Below are positions 47,903 to 59,895 of a stretch of 64,000 nt of DNA, piece after piece. The position numbers and the translations under genes are program-made. The stretch lies in the NCBI GenBank assembly GCA_024811115.1, contig JAKOGH010001110.1, positions 124,001 through 188,000 on the forward strand, written 5' to 3'. Each line of letters starts with the position of its first letter. Within the stretch, counting starts at the first letter, position 1. The notes beneath the pieces were generated by a model that was not told where the DNA came from, made no database searches, and was given only the letters and a program-made list of their open reading frames with translations. This stretch comes from Terana coerulea. Lineage: Eukaryota > Basidiomycota > Agaricomycetes > Polyporales > Phanerochaetaceae.

Positions 47903-48952
47903 ATGTCCGACCAGGCTCCCCGACGCGCCCGACACTGCGTCGACGCCCGCCTCCGACGCCTCCGCCGCCCAGCAGAACATGACCGGCCTGCCGCACCCTA
48001 TCACCTACTCCGGCGTGCCCATGCACATGTACACCTTCCCGCCCGGCATGGTCCCGACTCAGCCCGCGCGCACCAAGCGCAGGCAGGTCAAGAACGCCTG
48101 CACCAACTGCCAGAAGGCCTGCAAGAAGTGCGACGACGCCCGCCCGTGTCTCCGCTGCGTCAAGTACGGCATTGCTGAGGAGTGCGTCGACTCCCAGCGC
48201 AAGGAACGCCAGAAGGGGATCAAGCGGGGTCCTTACAAGAAGCGTGATGGAAAGGGTGCGTCCCGCTCTCGCTCTCGCTCTGCTCGCCGCGCGGTCTGGG
48301 CCCGCGGAACGCTGACACCTTGAATGCACAGATCGCGCCGCCGTCGACGTCGAGCCCGAGCTCGACCTTACGACCCACCCCGCCGCGATTCCTGCCGCCG
48401 TAGCCGCCACGAGCGCGAACCCGCCGATGCCCTTCATGGCCGCCCCAATGGGCTACCCGGCAGGCTTCAGCTTCCAGTACCCCGGCGTGCAGCCCTCCAA
48501 GCCGGGAGAGGCGCCCGCCTACTACCCGCAGCTGTACTATGCGGCGCCGTTCCCCATGCCGCCGCCGCCACAAGCGCCGCCAGGCCAGGACGGCGAGGTC
48601 GCGGGGTACCCGACCGGGTTTTACCCCGCGACCTTCCTCACGCACTACGCGCCGCAACCGTACCCGGGCGCGCCAGTCCCGTACATGGTCCCTGCGCCAC
48701 CGACTCCGCGCCAGGAGGGCCAGCAGGCGCAGCCCCAGCCGGTCGCTCCTCAGTGCGCCGCCGCTGCAGTACGCGGCCTACCCGCAGGCATACCCGAGGC
48801 CCATGATGCCAGCCCCGCCGCCTTCGACGCCTCGCGAGAACGGCCAGGACATGGGCTCCCATCAGATGATGGACCCTCATGTCCGCCGGGACCCTCGCAT
48901 GGAGAGCTACGCCGCCAGCATCTCCGCGAACGGACACGCGTCCAAGGCTTAA
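47903..48952 (+). CDS. Zn2Cys6 zinc-cluster transcription factor
   Basis: Fungal binuclear zinc-cluster regulator. The DNA-binding domain is intact: KNACTNCQKACKKCDDARPC, then LRCVKYGIAEECVD, giving six Cys with C-x2-C-x6-C spacing, followed by the basic linker RKERQKGIKRGPYKKRDGK. One intron (GTGCGT...GCACAG, within 48257-48331) separates it from a Pro/Tyr/Ala-rich low-complexity C-terminus (PYYPQLYYAAPFP-like) ending ASISANGHASKA. There is no fungal-specific middle homology domain, so the protein is short. Two frame breaks are seen: a C4 run at 47918-47921, where removing one joins MSDQAP to DAPDTASTPASD, and a surplus base near 48754 before PPLQYAAYPQAYP. The target genes are unknown. Confidence 0.85.
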
Positions 48953-51900
48953 AGGAGGGGTTGGGAAGGTCGATGACTGCGTCGCGGTCCTGTTGGTAAA
49001 CATATATTTTGGATTGAACAATATCCTGGTCTGTTGGTTTTTTTGGTTTGACATATGCTCTCCCTTTCCTTATATATACGACCCCATCTGCTGTCTCTAA
49101 TTTTTGTCGCTGTCTTGTACATCTAGTAGTCTCCTGTCTCGTTTTCTTGGCCATGCAATTGATGGTGCTGTCGCGCGCGTTCCGCTTACCTCCTCCCGCG
49201 CCGCGTCGCGCAACTGTGTGAACCCTGTGCGATCAATGCAGATGCAAACAAACACTGAGCAAAAGCGGAAAATGTTCCGAGGCAATGTACCGGATGGCGA
49301 CGAGAACAGAAAGGGTTGTGCTCGCTTGTGTACCCTCGGAGGCTGTCGTTTGAAAGCCAACGGGGCCGTGCCTCGTGCGTCCCTGTCCGAACCATCGCAA
49401 CGGCCATTGGGCGTCGCAAGGAATGTATTGCGCGGTTGCGTAGCATACACCAGTACTTCTCGACCTGCTCTAACCCTAATTTGAGGCACGCAGACGGCCA
49501 CTCGACTCGGAGCGTTCGCCTGTCCTTCACCCGTCGTGCACCAACGCTTCGCACCTCCGCTTCCGCTTGTCCACTACACATGTTCCACCCACCGCCACAA
49601 CCGTCGGGAGAACCTGGAATGTCGCAGGGCAATTAGTGTCTCAGCCTCACCCTGGTGCCGTCCGACCTCGACAAGCTCTCGCTGCCCCGTCCGCCGCGGT
49701 GCCTCTGCGGATCCGCGGGGCGTCTCTGGCCGTTTCCGCTCGCCCGTTTCCGTTCGAACCTTCCCGCCCTCGCACCGTCGCGGCCTGGCGCAGGCCCTTC
49801 GTCACTCCCGTCACACCGGCGCGAGCCTCGCCACACAGGCCCCGCCAGACGGGCAGCCGGCGGCGCGGCAGGGACCCACGCGCGAAAAACAGCCGTAAAC
49901 GGAGCCACAGTCTTCGCCGTCCGCGTCACAGTCACGATGCTGCAATGGGCCCGCTTCCGCCTTCCGCTTCCTGCACGATGCACTGCCTGGACGACTCCCG
50001 TTGCGCATGGGAGGCGCAGGGCCGTCCCGGATGCACTTTGCTGCGTAGACAAAGATGGCAAAGAGATCGACCATTCGCGCGCGCGCCGACGATCTTGATG
50101 AATGCTTCGCGACGGGCGGCGTCGAGACCTGGGACGGGAATTTGGCGAGCTCCTAGCGCGCGCCGGCGCGCGCACCATGTCGCGCTATCACGGACGAGTC
50201 ACTGCTTTGCTTTTCCACTGAGACGAGAGTTCTCGGTTAGTAGGTCCGGAAATTCTGCGAAAGTTGTTGATCTGTGGCCTACACGAAGAATATGCACTGG
50301 TCCAGGAGCCGCGCTTCTAAAAGAGAGGTCTTGGTAGTATGGCGGCGAGTCTGCGGTTTCATAGGATGCTAAACAGGGCATTATACGGTGAGCACAGGAA
50401 TATACAGACGTATTCATACCACGCGCCTAAAATACCGGCGCCGCACAGCACGAAGCCTCCAAAACCCACTACTCGGGCGTTTGACGTGGCACAGAGGTCG
50501 GCGACATCGGGATATGTGATTTGTGGCGACTTTCCGGAGCTGTATGGCGTGTTGGAGCCTCAAGGCGAGCCTACATCCAGTTGGGTCTAGTCCAGGCGCA
50601 CCGAGGTGTTCACAGTGTTAACGAAATGGCCTGCGGGTGTAGCTCGAAAACTTAACGACCTTGGACCTTGCGGGTCCATCGTACGCACGCCTAGTCGGTG
50701 CTATACGATTTGGAGCACGGGAGAAGCTACCCCTTACGTCAGGCTGACAGCCTTGCTACCATTCTAAGAGTTACGAGTGAGTAAATTCATCATGGAGTGC
50801 AGATCTTTGCTAGCAACTTACCTGTGGGTTCTGATTTGAACTTACTTGCGACACGATCACCAGCGTTATTGGATATTACGAGAGTTTCCCGGCCTAGGAC
50901 CTGCCCGTCAGCCTCTTGCAGAGAAACTTGCGGCGATACATTCACATATCCCCACGCACCTCATGGCTCCACCGTAAGCACTCCGATACCGGACCGTAAT
51001 CTCGCGGACTCATTGATTACGCTCTCCGCGCAGCGAGCGGTCCCTTCACAACTCTACGACAGTTGGGTCCCAGCTGCCACCTTGCGCGTGCGCGAACCGG
51101 GGAACTTGCCCTTCAGCTTCTCCGCTCCTATGTTCTCCGGGCCCAGCGAAGTTGTGCGCCGAAGCATCGAGGGGGCCGCTCGCTGCCCGAGACTGCGTCT
51201 TCACTCTACCGATATTAGGACCGTCCACCAGGCGAAGCGATACGTCCGGTGCTACGCTGCGGACCTGCCTGCTGTGGCGGAATCCAGGCGGTTCACATGC
51301 GATAACGCCTTCCGTGAGAGCCGACCTGGAGCCCTTTGGTGCCTTCTGGTCGCTGACCGCCAGCAGAAGGCCGCACACGGGACCCACTGTACATGAGAAG
51401 CCCCGTGACGCTTCGGCCATATCGCATGTCTTCCACTAGGTGGCGAGCCATTGTAGGAAGATCGCCGCAAAGGAGAACTCATAAGTGTGTTCTCCAGAGA
51501 GCCGGGCTGCGAGCGACGTGCTGCAAGCACAGGTGATCTGAGTTTTCAGGAGCAACGGAGAACGGTGCGTCGATGGTCATTTGTTCATGTGTCCTACCGG
51601 CGGCATGCGTCGTGCCACGGTTCTCGCGGAATGTGGATGTTCTAGCAGCCTCGCATTTTCGCCCTCAGCGAGAACATCAGTTCGGTAACTCCGACAGGGA
51701 ATATTTGGGTATGCATGCGGCGATGGAGTGTTTTCTGCGGTCACCTCCGGTCACTACCGTCACGCGTTACGGCCACCCTGGTTCGCCCTGCCTGATTGCG
51801 CAAAGCAAGAAGAAGTCCGTAATGTAAAATGGCGGTGGAGGACACGGATCCTTGGATCGGGAAGGTTGGTGGATGGGGAAAGGAACTGGAATGCATATTC

Positions 51901-54096
51901 CTGCAGTTGCGCCCACGGTGAAGGTAAATTTGGCCATTGTGCTCCACTGCGTCTTCGACGGTCTGATCGAGGCGTCGGCTAGAGGCATTCGAGCGACGCT
52001 ATCGTACCAATAAATCGGTATGCGAAGCAAAGACATAGCAAAATCCAGATGAATGTGCTTCGCAGATGAAGGCGGCGGAGAGGCGGCGACTGCACTTGGT
52101 GTGGGGATGGAAATGAAGACGACGGTGTATGCTCTTTTTTATCCCGTGCTTCGCCAAAGAAATTAACATTTGCCTTCATCTTGATCCAGCGAGTCTGCTG
52201 GGCCTGGGATATCCATGGCTGCTGCAGCTAGCGAATCGCTCATCCTGCGAGGATTCATGGAGTGGCGAGGGGATATGGACATGCGCCGCATTGGGCAAGA
52301 GGGCTCGACTTGGAGGATCGGAGGGCTGATATTAGCCGACGAAGAGTGTACCGCGAATGCGCGAAGTGAAGGTTACGCCGTGCAGGTGAGTCGGTGTGTA
52401 TTCCCGACACTGAATCTTCTAGACGGTCGAGTATATGCGCCTCAAAACAAGCGAGCAATGTTTTCGCTAGTCTCCTCAAGGCTGCAAGGCCGTGGGGTAG
52501 CAGCTAGCTCGGGCTCCAGCTGCCAGAAAGCGGATGAGGTCTCAGCAATAAACATCCGCGCGGATACTTTGACTTGTTGTTCTGAGGTCAGCAAGCGGGA
52601 GATTAGCTGTCTTGACACCTGTCAAGCTAGGGGGTGAACATACTTCTGTGCCCAACGACCCCGGTATTTTCCACCCTCGGACAACATTTACGAGTTCGTC
52701 AACGTCCAGTGTCTGGTCTATCCGCCCCTTCGCATGCCTTTCAACTTGCTACCACCCTCACGCCTCCTTACTTGTCTTCCCAAGCGCACCTTACGCGCGA
52801 CTTCTTGCTGGACATGGTCCCAGAATATGCTACGAGAAGTTAATGGTGAGTGAATGCGGTTGTAACCTGAGCCACAAATAATATGACTGACACGCACATG
52901 CTGTCAGGGGCAATCCAACGTTCAACCTTAGTGTCCGCTGTTTCGGTCCTTTGGGAAGGGCAGTCCGTGTGCGGATACTTTCGGCGAACAGTATGCAGTG
53001 GTCCCACTTCTGGTACAGATTGTTTGAGGTGACTCTAAGTTCCCCAAACCAGCAATGTCATAGAAATATCCTGTGTATACGCATATAGCAAGGTCTTATG
53101 CAAGGTATATGCGCCGGCACTGACGCAGCTGATCCTGGTCTCTCCTCCCATACTCTTGGACAGAATTGTGCGGGCAGCGACGCTCTGCAGACCGGCGGTA
53201 TGGAAATATACGTCGCCAGCGTTGGTATGAAGGCTTCGTTGGTGGGCGCAAGCTATTCAACGGTAGTTCGTCGCGATTTCTGGCGGGGGCGCCCTTGTAC
53301 TCCGGCTGCCGGGTTCATTCATTATGCTGAGTTCTGACGGAGAGCACGTCCAGGATTCTGGGTAAGTGGCTTGTACTGGGGTTGAATGTGAGGGCTGACA
53401 TGCTCAAGGGCAGCAAAGACCGATGGCGAGAGGGGAATGAAGCTCTGTGTTTGATAACGCTCGAGCGCTAGAGTCGGGAGCGAGAGACAGGAGGAGTTTT
53501 CTGGGTTTCGTTGCGGACCTCGGAAGGGCAGCCCCGACTTGGGCTCCCGATTGGTCGCTGTCTTCCCTCACTGACGTCCCGACGCTTTCCGTAAATGGGA
53601 CGCTATTAGGTTTGCTCGCATTATGTATTGCACCGGCTGAGGCCTGGGCCTTGTCAAATTGTGTGGCGTAATTGACGTACTTTGGAACAAAATGGGCACA
53701 GATGGCTAGCTCCCGTACTGTGTACGATGACTACTCTGCCATAAGCTTACTCGATATATACTCAGTTTGGAGAATAAGCAAAATGGGTTCGTTATAGCCT
53801 GTGTTCACTCGGAGCCCCCACCATTAATTCCCCTCTTTACGCCGCACATACGTATCACCCAAGAACTTGTTGGTACTGGCGCAATGAGGTGGTTCGAGAA
53901 AGCGGCGCAATTGCATAGCATAAGTTGACGAAAGAGGGCGAGATTATATAAAGAGGAGCGAATTGCTTAGATAAGTACACTAGATGGCAATTCATTCAAA
54001 ACGCTCCCATCGCAGAAAAACATTGCAGTTGCAGACACCCAATACTTCCCTAGTCATCCACCACGTAAAGCAATTCTGGCAGAGATCGCGAGCTCA
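48953..54096. other. Gene-poor interval of 5.1 kb
   Basis: GC-rich to about 50.2 kb, then more balanced. The longest frames (256 codons at 49567-50337, 199 codons at 50797-51396) lack recognisable domains. A telomere-repeat-like CTAACCCTAA is at 49470-49479. A TTATATAAAG motif near 53945 points rightward but precedes no plus-strand gene. No LTR pair, tandem array or RNA gene is recognised. Confidence 0.4.
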
Positions 54097-56434
54097 TCAT
54101 ACCCATACGACTGGTGTTGGTTCTTCCCGGGGCACTTCGACATGGGCCGCGTCCGCCGCCCGCAGCCGCGCGTGGACATCGGCCATGTCAGGACGATCTT
54201 CCGGATTCGTCTCGTAGCAATCCTGCATAAGCTGCCAGACTTCGTCCGTCACCCATCCCTCCTCCGGGGTGGGTCGCGTTGGGCGAAGATTATACATCGA
54301 GACTTGAACGAGGACCTGCTCATTGCGCCTGTATTCGGGGAAGGGGTGGGCACCGGTGAACACCTCCAGCATCACCATTCCAAAAGGACCAGATGTCGCT
54401 CTTGAAGCTGGGTGTCATGCTGCGGGCGAGTTCTGGCGCCGTCCAGCGGGGAGAAGGTTGGCGTGTGAAGGTGGCGATCGCCAAGTTCGCATCTTTTGCA
54501 GTGTCCAGGATGACTTTAGACATCCCAAAGTCGGATACGAGGGCCTCCCCCTGGATAGTGTAGTCAGTATGAATAGCAGCGCACATACATAGCGATCGAG
54601 CTCACTTCGTCATCGATGAGAATGTTGGCCTGTGAATGCAATGTTAGCTGTCAATGGTGATGGCAAGGCAAGGACGATAAAATCACGTACACCTTTCACT
54701 ACAGCCCGAATCCCAACGTTAGTATGTCTATCAAGTTTTGTACCAGCAGTACTCACGGTTGGCATGCAAGCTGCTCATTGTCACATGCAAATACTCCATA
54801 CCAGAGGCGGCACCAGCAAGCTGTGAAGTTGGTTTGCTACAGTCCGGTACTGTAAAGGTTGTGCAGACCACTTACTAGGTGTAGTTTGCTGGCATCTGGG
54901 TGAAACCTTCAGTAACTACCTAGCGGTCAGTTAACTTATCCCGTCATCGTGTGAAATTCACGTACGACATGATGTTCCCATTTTGCCACCACCGCGAAAC
55001 CTAGCCGCACAAAGCACAGTGAGAGAGGCATATGACGAATAACCGACACGGACTCACTAATGCGATATTTACAGCGCATTGATCCGAGAGGCCGATGAAG
55101 TGGTGAATGTGCCTATGCCTGTACTGGGCCCAGTTTTTGCATTCATTGAGGAGACGCTAGGTAGGTGTGATTAGGGTATAACCGACCGCTGATGAATATA
55201 ATGATGTACCTTTTTCGCCTTTTTCTTCCCTGCTTCTGAGGCCGCGCAGGCATTTGACTGACACCTATTAAGTGTCCCAAGAGGACTCGCAGTCAAAATC
55301 TATGATATTAGTCCTTCCGGCTCATTGCTCTTACCTTCGTGTCTTTTCTCAACCATCCGATATATATGTCCGTGAACTCTGCGCTCGCCTCCGGATAGTG
55401 TGCCTCAACGACTACGTTTCTACCCAAGTTGTCGTCTAGCCCAGTATTCCCGGTAATCGCAGCCATCTTGTTGACCGCGTCGACGATATCAGTGAAAAGA
55501 ACGTTGAACTCCGTCCTGGTCACAGGCACTCCCGCAAACGCCAACTTTGAGTCAGGGTCTCCACTATGCTCTTGCAATTGATTGATTACCTAGGACGTAG
55601 TTAGTATCACACTATATACGACAATGGAAGAGTGGTCGTACCAAGTTTGCGTCCTTGAGTAAGGCGTTGCCCGCCTCAGGACTTAAATTCTCAATCCTAG
55701 CTTGTAACCGGTCAACAACGGTACGGAATTCTTGGTTGTCATGTTCAACGTGGCCAAATTCCATGCGCGCGTTTATCATCGCGGCCACTCCTGCGAGGAC
55801 GGCCTTCGTCTGCGATACATGGAGTCGTGAGAGATTTCGCGATATCATACACCCAACTCACGTCGTACTTCATTAGTTCACTGTCCACAAGAAACTGACA
55901 CTCCTCAAGGTCTTTCGAGATTTGATCGTGTTTCACTAAAGTGTTCAGCTTGGGGCTATTACTGTTTTATATAATAAACTCACTGATAGCCTTCCAGCGC
56001 CCGTAAGAGCAGTACTCGTACAGCTTGCGCTGCGCATCCTCGAGTATCCTAAAAGGCCTTCTCTTCAGTATTGTGGCAACGTATACGAGGCAAGGGCCAC
56101 GCACGCGACGGTCTCCTTCGTAGGCTTTTCCAGCCCCATTCGGCCCAAGTCCTTGTTGCGCTCCTCGAACGTTTGCGCGAGGTCCGCACATCGTTGGGCC
56201 AAGCGGATACAGCCTTCCTATGTTCCGCAGTCCGGTCAGCTAACGTCAGACGCAGAATAACCAAGCACGTACTTGACGCCACTTTGACTGTTGTACGGTT
56301 TTCTGAATCGACTGCGCCACCTGTGCGACGACGTTAGGCCCTGGGATGGGGGTAATGCTCGCCGCGATGGAGATCGCGCTGATTCCTATGGTGGTGAACG
56401 AGCTGTCTACGAACTTATCGAAGACTGTAGGCAT
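54097..56434 (-). CDS. MLKL/HeLo-like N-terminal domain fused to a TKL-type pseudokinase (gene A)
   Basis: The start MPTVFDKFVDSSFTTIG is followed by an amphipathic ISIAASITPIPGPNVVAQ segment, then a helical bundle: EGCIRLAQRCADLAQTFEER, LEDAQRKLYEYCSYGRWKAI, ISKDLEECQFLVDSELMKYD. A linker (ARMEFGHVEHDNQEFRTVV) leads to the kinase fold. There is no glycine loop (EFTDIYIGWLRKDTK); the beta-3 Lys is kept (VSVKCLRG). The catalytic loop is HANLKGANILIDDE, with Asn replacing the catalytic Asp. DFG is intact (VSDFGMSK), then RWTAPEL and GWVTDEVWQLMQDCYE. An 8-nt microexon encodes part of the catalytic loop. One surplus T in an A4/T4 run (54382-54385) breaks DIWSF/GMVMLEV. By analogy with animal and plant MLKL it may be a membrane-acting cell-death or immune effector (inference). 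Confidence 0.72.
54691..54698 (-). other. 8-nt microexon TGAAAGGT in the catalytic loop of gene A
   Basis: Upstream intron: GTGAGT donor, TACTAAC branch site, GGCTGTAG acceptor. Downstream intron: GTACGT donor, GCTAAC branch, TTCACAG acceptor. Only this definition joins CATGCCAAC-C to GCCAACATT in frame, giving HANLKGANIL. Confidence 0.75.
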
Positions 56435-57162
56435 GGTTGGACGTTGTAGAGGGCAAGCACGGTGTGCGGTTCTAGCCCTTGCGCAGCTTGCACTTTACGT
56501 GCTTATAAGGTTCCACGCCTCGAGGACCGGGTCCTTGTACTTCTCTTCTTCTTGACGGAACCAAGGCAGTGATGATAGCCGCTAGATACGGCTGCAAGAC
56601 AACAGGAGGACATGACAGCACCGGTGACCGTTGACAACGTTGACACCTGGTGCACACAATAGCCTGGCGTACCGGGGACAACGGTGATCTGCGAAGACCA
56701 AACCTGGTCGGCAATCGCTCAAGTACACAACGCTGTGAACCGTGGTAAATAACCACGAGTCCGGATGCGACTGGTTTACGCACTTTAAACCCGAATCGCA
56801 GTGGTGGCTGCTGGACGGCTTACCACAAGCTTCATACACCATGAACGTGCCCAAACTACAAGAAAGTTGGGCTATTTGGTTCATACATGCATGCGATCTT
56901 GCATGGCCGTTGAGGACAAGAGCGAGAAGCTATTTTGACAGCTGGGCGCTTTTGCAACAACGTGCCTTCGAACCCGGGCGTCGCCAGGAATTTGCGTGAG
57001 TTTGGTAAATTCTTCTACCTCACTCTGCACACCACACAATTCCAGGGATAGATAGAATCATTTTGCGGGATATACATGTATTTACGAGGACAATTAAGAA
57101 GGTAACAAATATGAAGATATCAAATAACCAGCTACCATGGGCTTCGATGAGGATTGGAATCT
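56435..57162. other. Spacer between the two pseudokinase genes
   Basis: About 730 bp containing the promoter of gene A and the 3' flank of gene B. No coding region is supported. Confidence 0.5.
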
Positions 57163-59465
57163 CTAGCCCTCCGACTCCTTAAGTTGCCGTGCACTTTCAG
57201 CTTGGAGCAAAGCCTGGCGTACATGGGCAATATCCGGTCGAGCCTCAGGATTCCCCTGCCAACATCCCTCTTGCAAGAGCGTCCAGATGGCGTCGGTCAG
57301 GCAAGCGTTCAGTCGGACGCGCTCAGGCCTGGCGTCGCCACATCCCACTTGGAAGACAAAATCAGCCAGCGTCCGCAGCTTCTTCATGAAGGGCTCGTTC
57401 CCAATAAACACCGCCATCATCACCATGCCGAACGACCACACGTCGCTCTTTTGGGTGACGTTTTCGCTCCGAAGCACTTCTGGCGCCCACCACTGGTATC
57501 GAGACTGTGAGATGAGGATTGAGCTGCTCTCGCTCAGCGGCGAGGGCGTTTCCGTGCTGCGTGAGAACTTGAAGTCCGTGATGACAACTCTTTGCTGTGT
57601 GCCACTTAGCATCGGCTCGAATCGGTTTGACGTGAAGCTTACCTCGTCTGTGATGAGGATATTCGTCTTGGAAGAACGGTGGTTAGTTAATAAACGCACA
57701 AATTCGGTAGTGTTGTTCTACATACGGGTTTCACTGTCAAAAATGAGACGTTAGTCTGCGTCATACTGAATAGGATACGTCCGACTTACGATTCCCATGT
57801 ATGTATCCTGCATTGTGTAGATATTCGACACCGGCTGCAGCATCTGCTAGCTATGTGTAGACGATGAGTTCCTAAACCACGACAAAGTGCACCGGCCCAA
57901 ACGTACCAGTTGGAACTTCGAGTAGCGTGGGTTCCCAAGCGCAAACCTAGCGACATAATAAGCCTTGAGTAAGAAGATCTTTAGCTAGAGGAGAACCGCG
58001 CGTACTGCTTGATGTTCCCAAACTTCTGGTACCAAGGCGAGGCCTATCAATCCATAGATCAGCATGTAACATGACCTGAAGAGAAAATACATACTAGGGC
58101 GATCATTCCCTTGCAGTTCGTGGTATACCCTAAAAACTCATGAATATGGGAGTCCTCAAGAGCCAGCCATATCCGTAAATCGTTCTCCAGGAGCTATGCA
58201 TCACAGGTCAACAGCGGCCGTGTAAGCTTCCAAGAACAGTAACTTGCCTGGATCTCGTCTTCAGTGGAGGTAGTGGTCATTCGACGCACTGTCTTTAGTG
58301 TCAACTATCCGAACGACGTTATTAAATTCCGGTTGCATATGAAGATATAACACGTACCCGTCTCTCGTGCACTTTGTTCTTCAAGCGTCCAAGCCAGACG
58401 TGGTTCAGGTTGCCCGCTTCCTCTACACCATCCACCTCTATACGTTCGGTCAGGTCCAGAGTCCCAACATCCTTCCCAGTAGTGTCTGCTATTGACTGCA
58501 GCGACGCCTCGATGAGTTGGCGATGTTGAGCATATTGTCGATGATCCACAAACTCAGCCTCGAGATCCGGCAACACGGCATCTCGCTGCTGCAAGGAGTC
58601 AGAAGGCTTGAAAACGGGCTAGGCACAATGCGGACTAACCTGAAGATGCTTCTCTAACATCTTGTTCATGTTCTGCACCTGAATTGTGGTATCCTTCACG
58701 TCCGCCCTTACGGCGTTGACCCTTTCACCATTCTCCACCACCATCTTCCTGGTGACATGTTGACCTTTGCGCTACACATCGCCTCGTGTCAGTAAACAGT
58801 AATGAACTGGGGGCTGTGTACGTACACAAATTTCGTCCATGACGTCCTTCATCGACGTTTCACAACTCGCGACAGTGTGTGTAATCTTCGAACGAAAGCC
58901 TGTTCAGCAGTGAGTATTACCCCGGAGTCAATATGGCCAACAGGCTTACGCATCATCTTGAACCTGCTGTAGTCTTTGTACTGACGCACTTTGGCCTCGA
59001 TCTCCTTGAGCTTGCTTCGTGGCGTGTAAGTAAGAGGTCAAGCAGTCCCTCAAATGCTTGACGTACAGGACTGTGTCTTCTAAGGCGTGCTGCAGTTCTT
59101 CTTGCGCGGCTGGTTCGATATCTTGGAGGGTATTTATACAGGTCTGGCAAAGTTGTTGCAGCTTGCCACAGCGTGCCTAAGACAATGCTATGTCAGCGTA
59201 CTGCGCACAATGAGCATGCAATGCTGACCTTGAGTTGGGCGGACTTCTCTATTTCGCTGTGTAGGCTCTCAAGTACGCTTGATACGGAGCTTAGGTCGGT
59301 GGCCACAGGTGCAAGGGTGCAGCCTATGTCCACCATTGCCACCCCGCCATCGCTGCTGATCAGGCCTAAGAGGCGGAGTATTGGTTTGAAACCCATTTTG
59401 GCTGCGGTTTGGAGGCCAGCTTGGAGGGTAGGGACAAGCAGTACAAAGCGTACAGCTCCAGACAA
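57163..59465 (-). CDS. MLKL/HeLo-like N-terminal domain fused to a degenerate TKL-type pseudokinase (gene B)
   Basis: Paralogue of gene A. The start used is MSGAVRFVLLVPTLQAG; a second Met (MGFKPILRLLGLISS) is possible. Helical N-domain: CGKLQQLCQTCINTLQDIEP, LEDTVLLKEIEAKVRQYKDY, HTVASCETSMKDVMDEI. A linker (MNKMLEKHLQQRDAVLPDLE) follows. Kinase fold: the glycine loop is absent (EAGNLNHVWLGRLKNK), the beta-3 Lys is replaced by Arg (TVRRM), the catalytic loop is HGNLKPTNILITDE (Asp to Asn), and DFG has become DFK (ITDFKFSR). Structural motifs persist: RYQWWAPEVL, DVWSFGMVMMAVFIGNEPFM, and NPEARPDIAHVRQAL. It is therefore almost certainly inactive as a kinase. About twelve introns occur, one with a GC donor. 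No frame break was found. It ends ARQLKESEG-stop. Confidence 0.72.
57726..57733 (-). other. 8-nt microexon TGAAACCC in the catalytic loop of gene B
   Basis: Same position, length and phase as the microexon of gene A. The upstream intron ends TTTTTGACAG. The downstream intron starts GTATGT, has CTAACC as branch site and ends CCAAG. Splicing yields HGNLKPTNILI. Confidence 0.75.
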
Positions 59466-59895
59466 GTCGAGTAGTTATTAGGCCACCCACGCGCCCTTGT
59501 ACTCGTCTTCCTGCTTCCATCATAACGGCTGTGACAATAGGCGGCTCAAAGCTTGTCACACAGCTTAGAGATGTATTAGGGAGCTCACCTGGCACCTAGC
59601 GACCCTCACACTCGCCTCGACGTCCCAAGAACCCGGGAGACCTCCTCCTTAGGCACAAAAGCGGTACATTCTGCAGGTCCTCGAGGAACAATAAATGCAC
59701 AGCCGGTGTCATGTTGCCTAGGAAAGCCTTTGCCGCATGAAGTCCTGGCCGTGGGATACTCGATCCGTTTGAAAGGCCAGGCGTCCTCGTCCAGGAAACG
59801 CGGAGAAGGCGGAGAGTCGCCGAAGACAAGGATGATTTATGGGCGCCTGCATACCCGGGCAATATGGGCGTCTGTGGGCTCGAGTCTCGACCGCG

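Noticed and set aside
49567..50337. 256-codon plus-strand open frame in GC-rich DNA
   Set aside because: Arg/Pro-rich in all frames, as expected from GC content. Equally long frames exist on the opposite strand, and no domain is seen.
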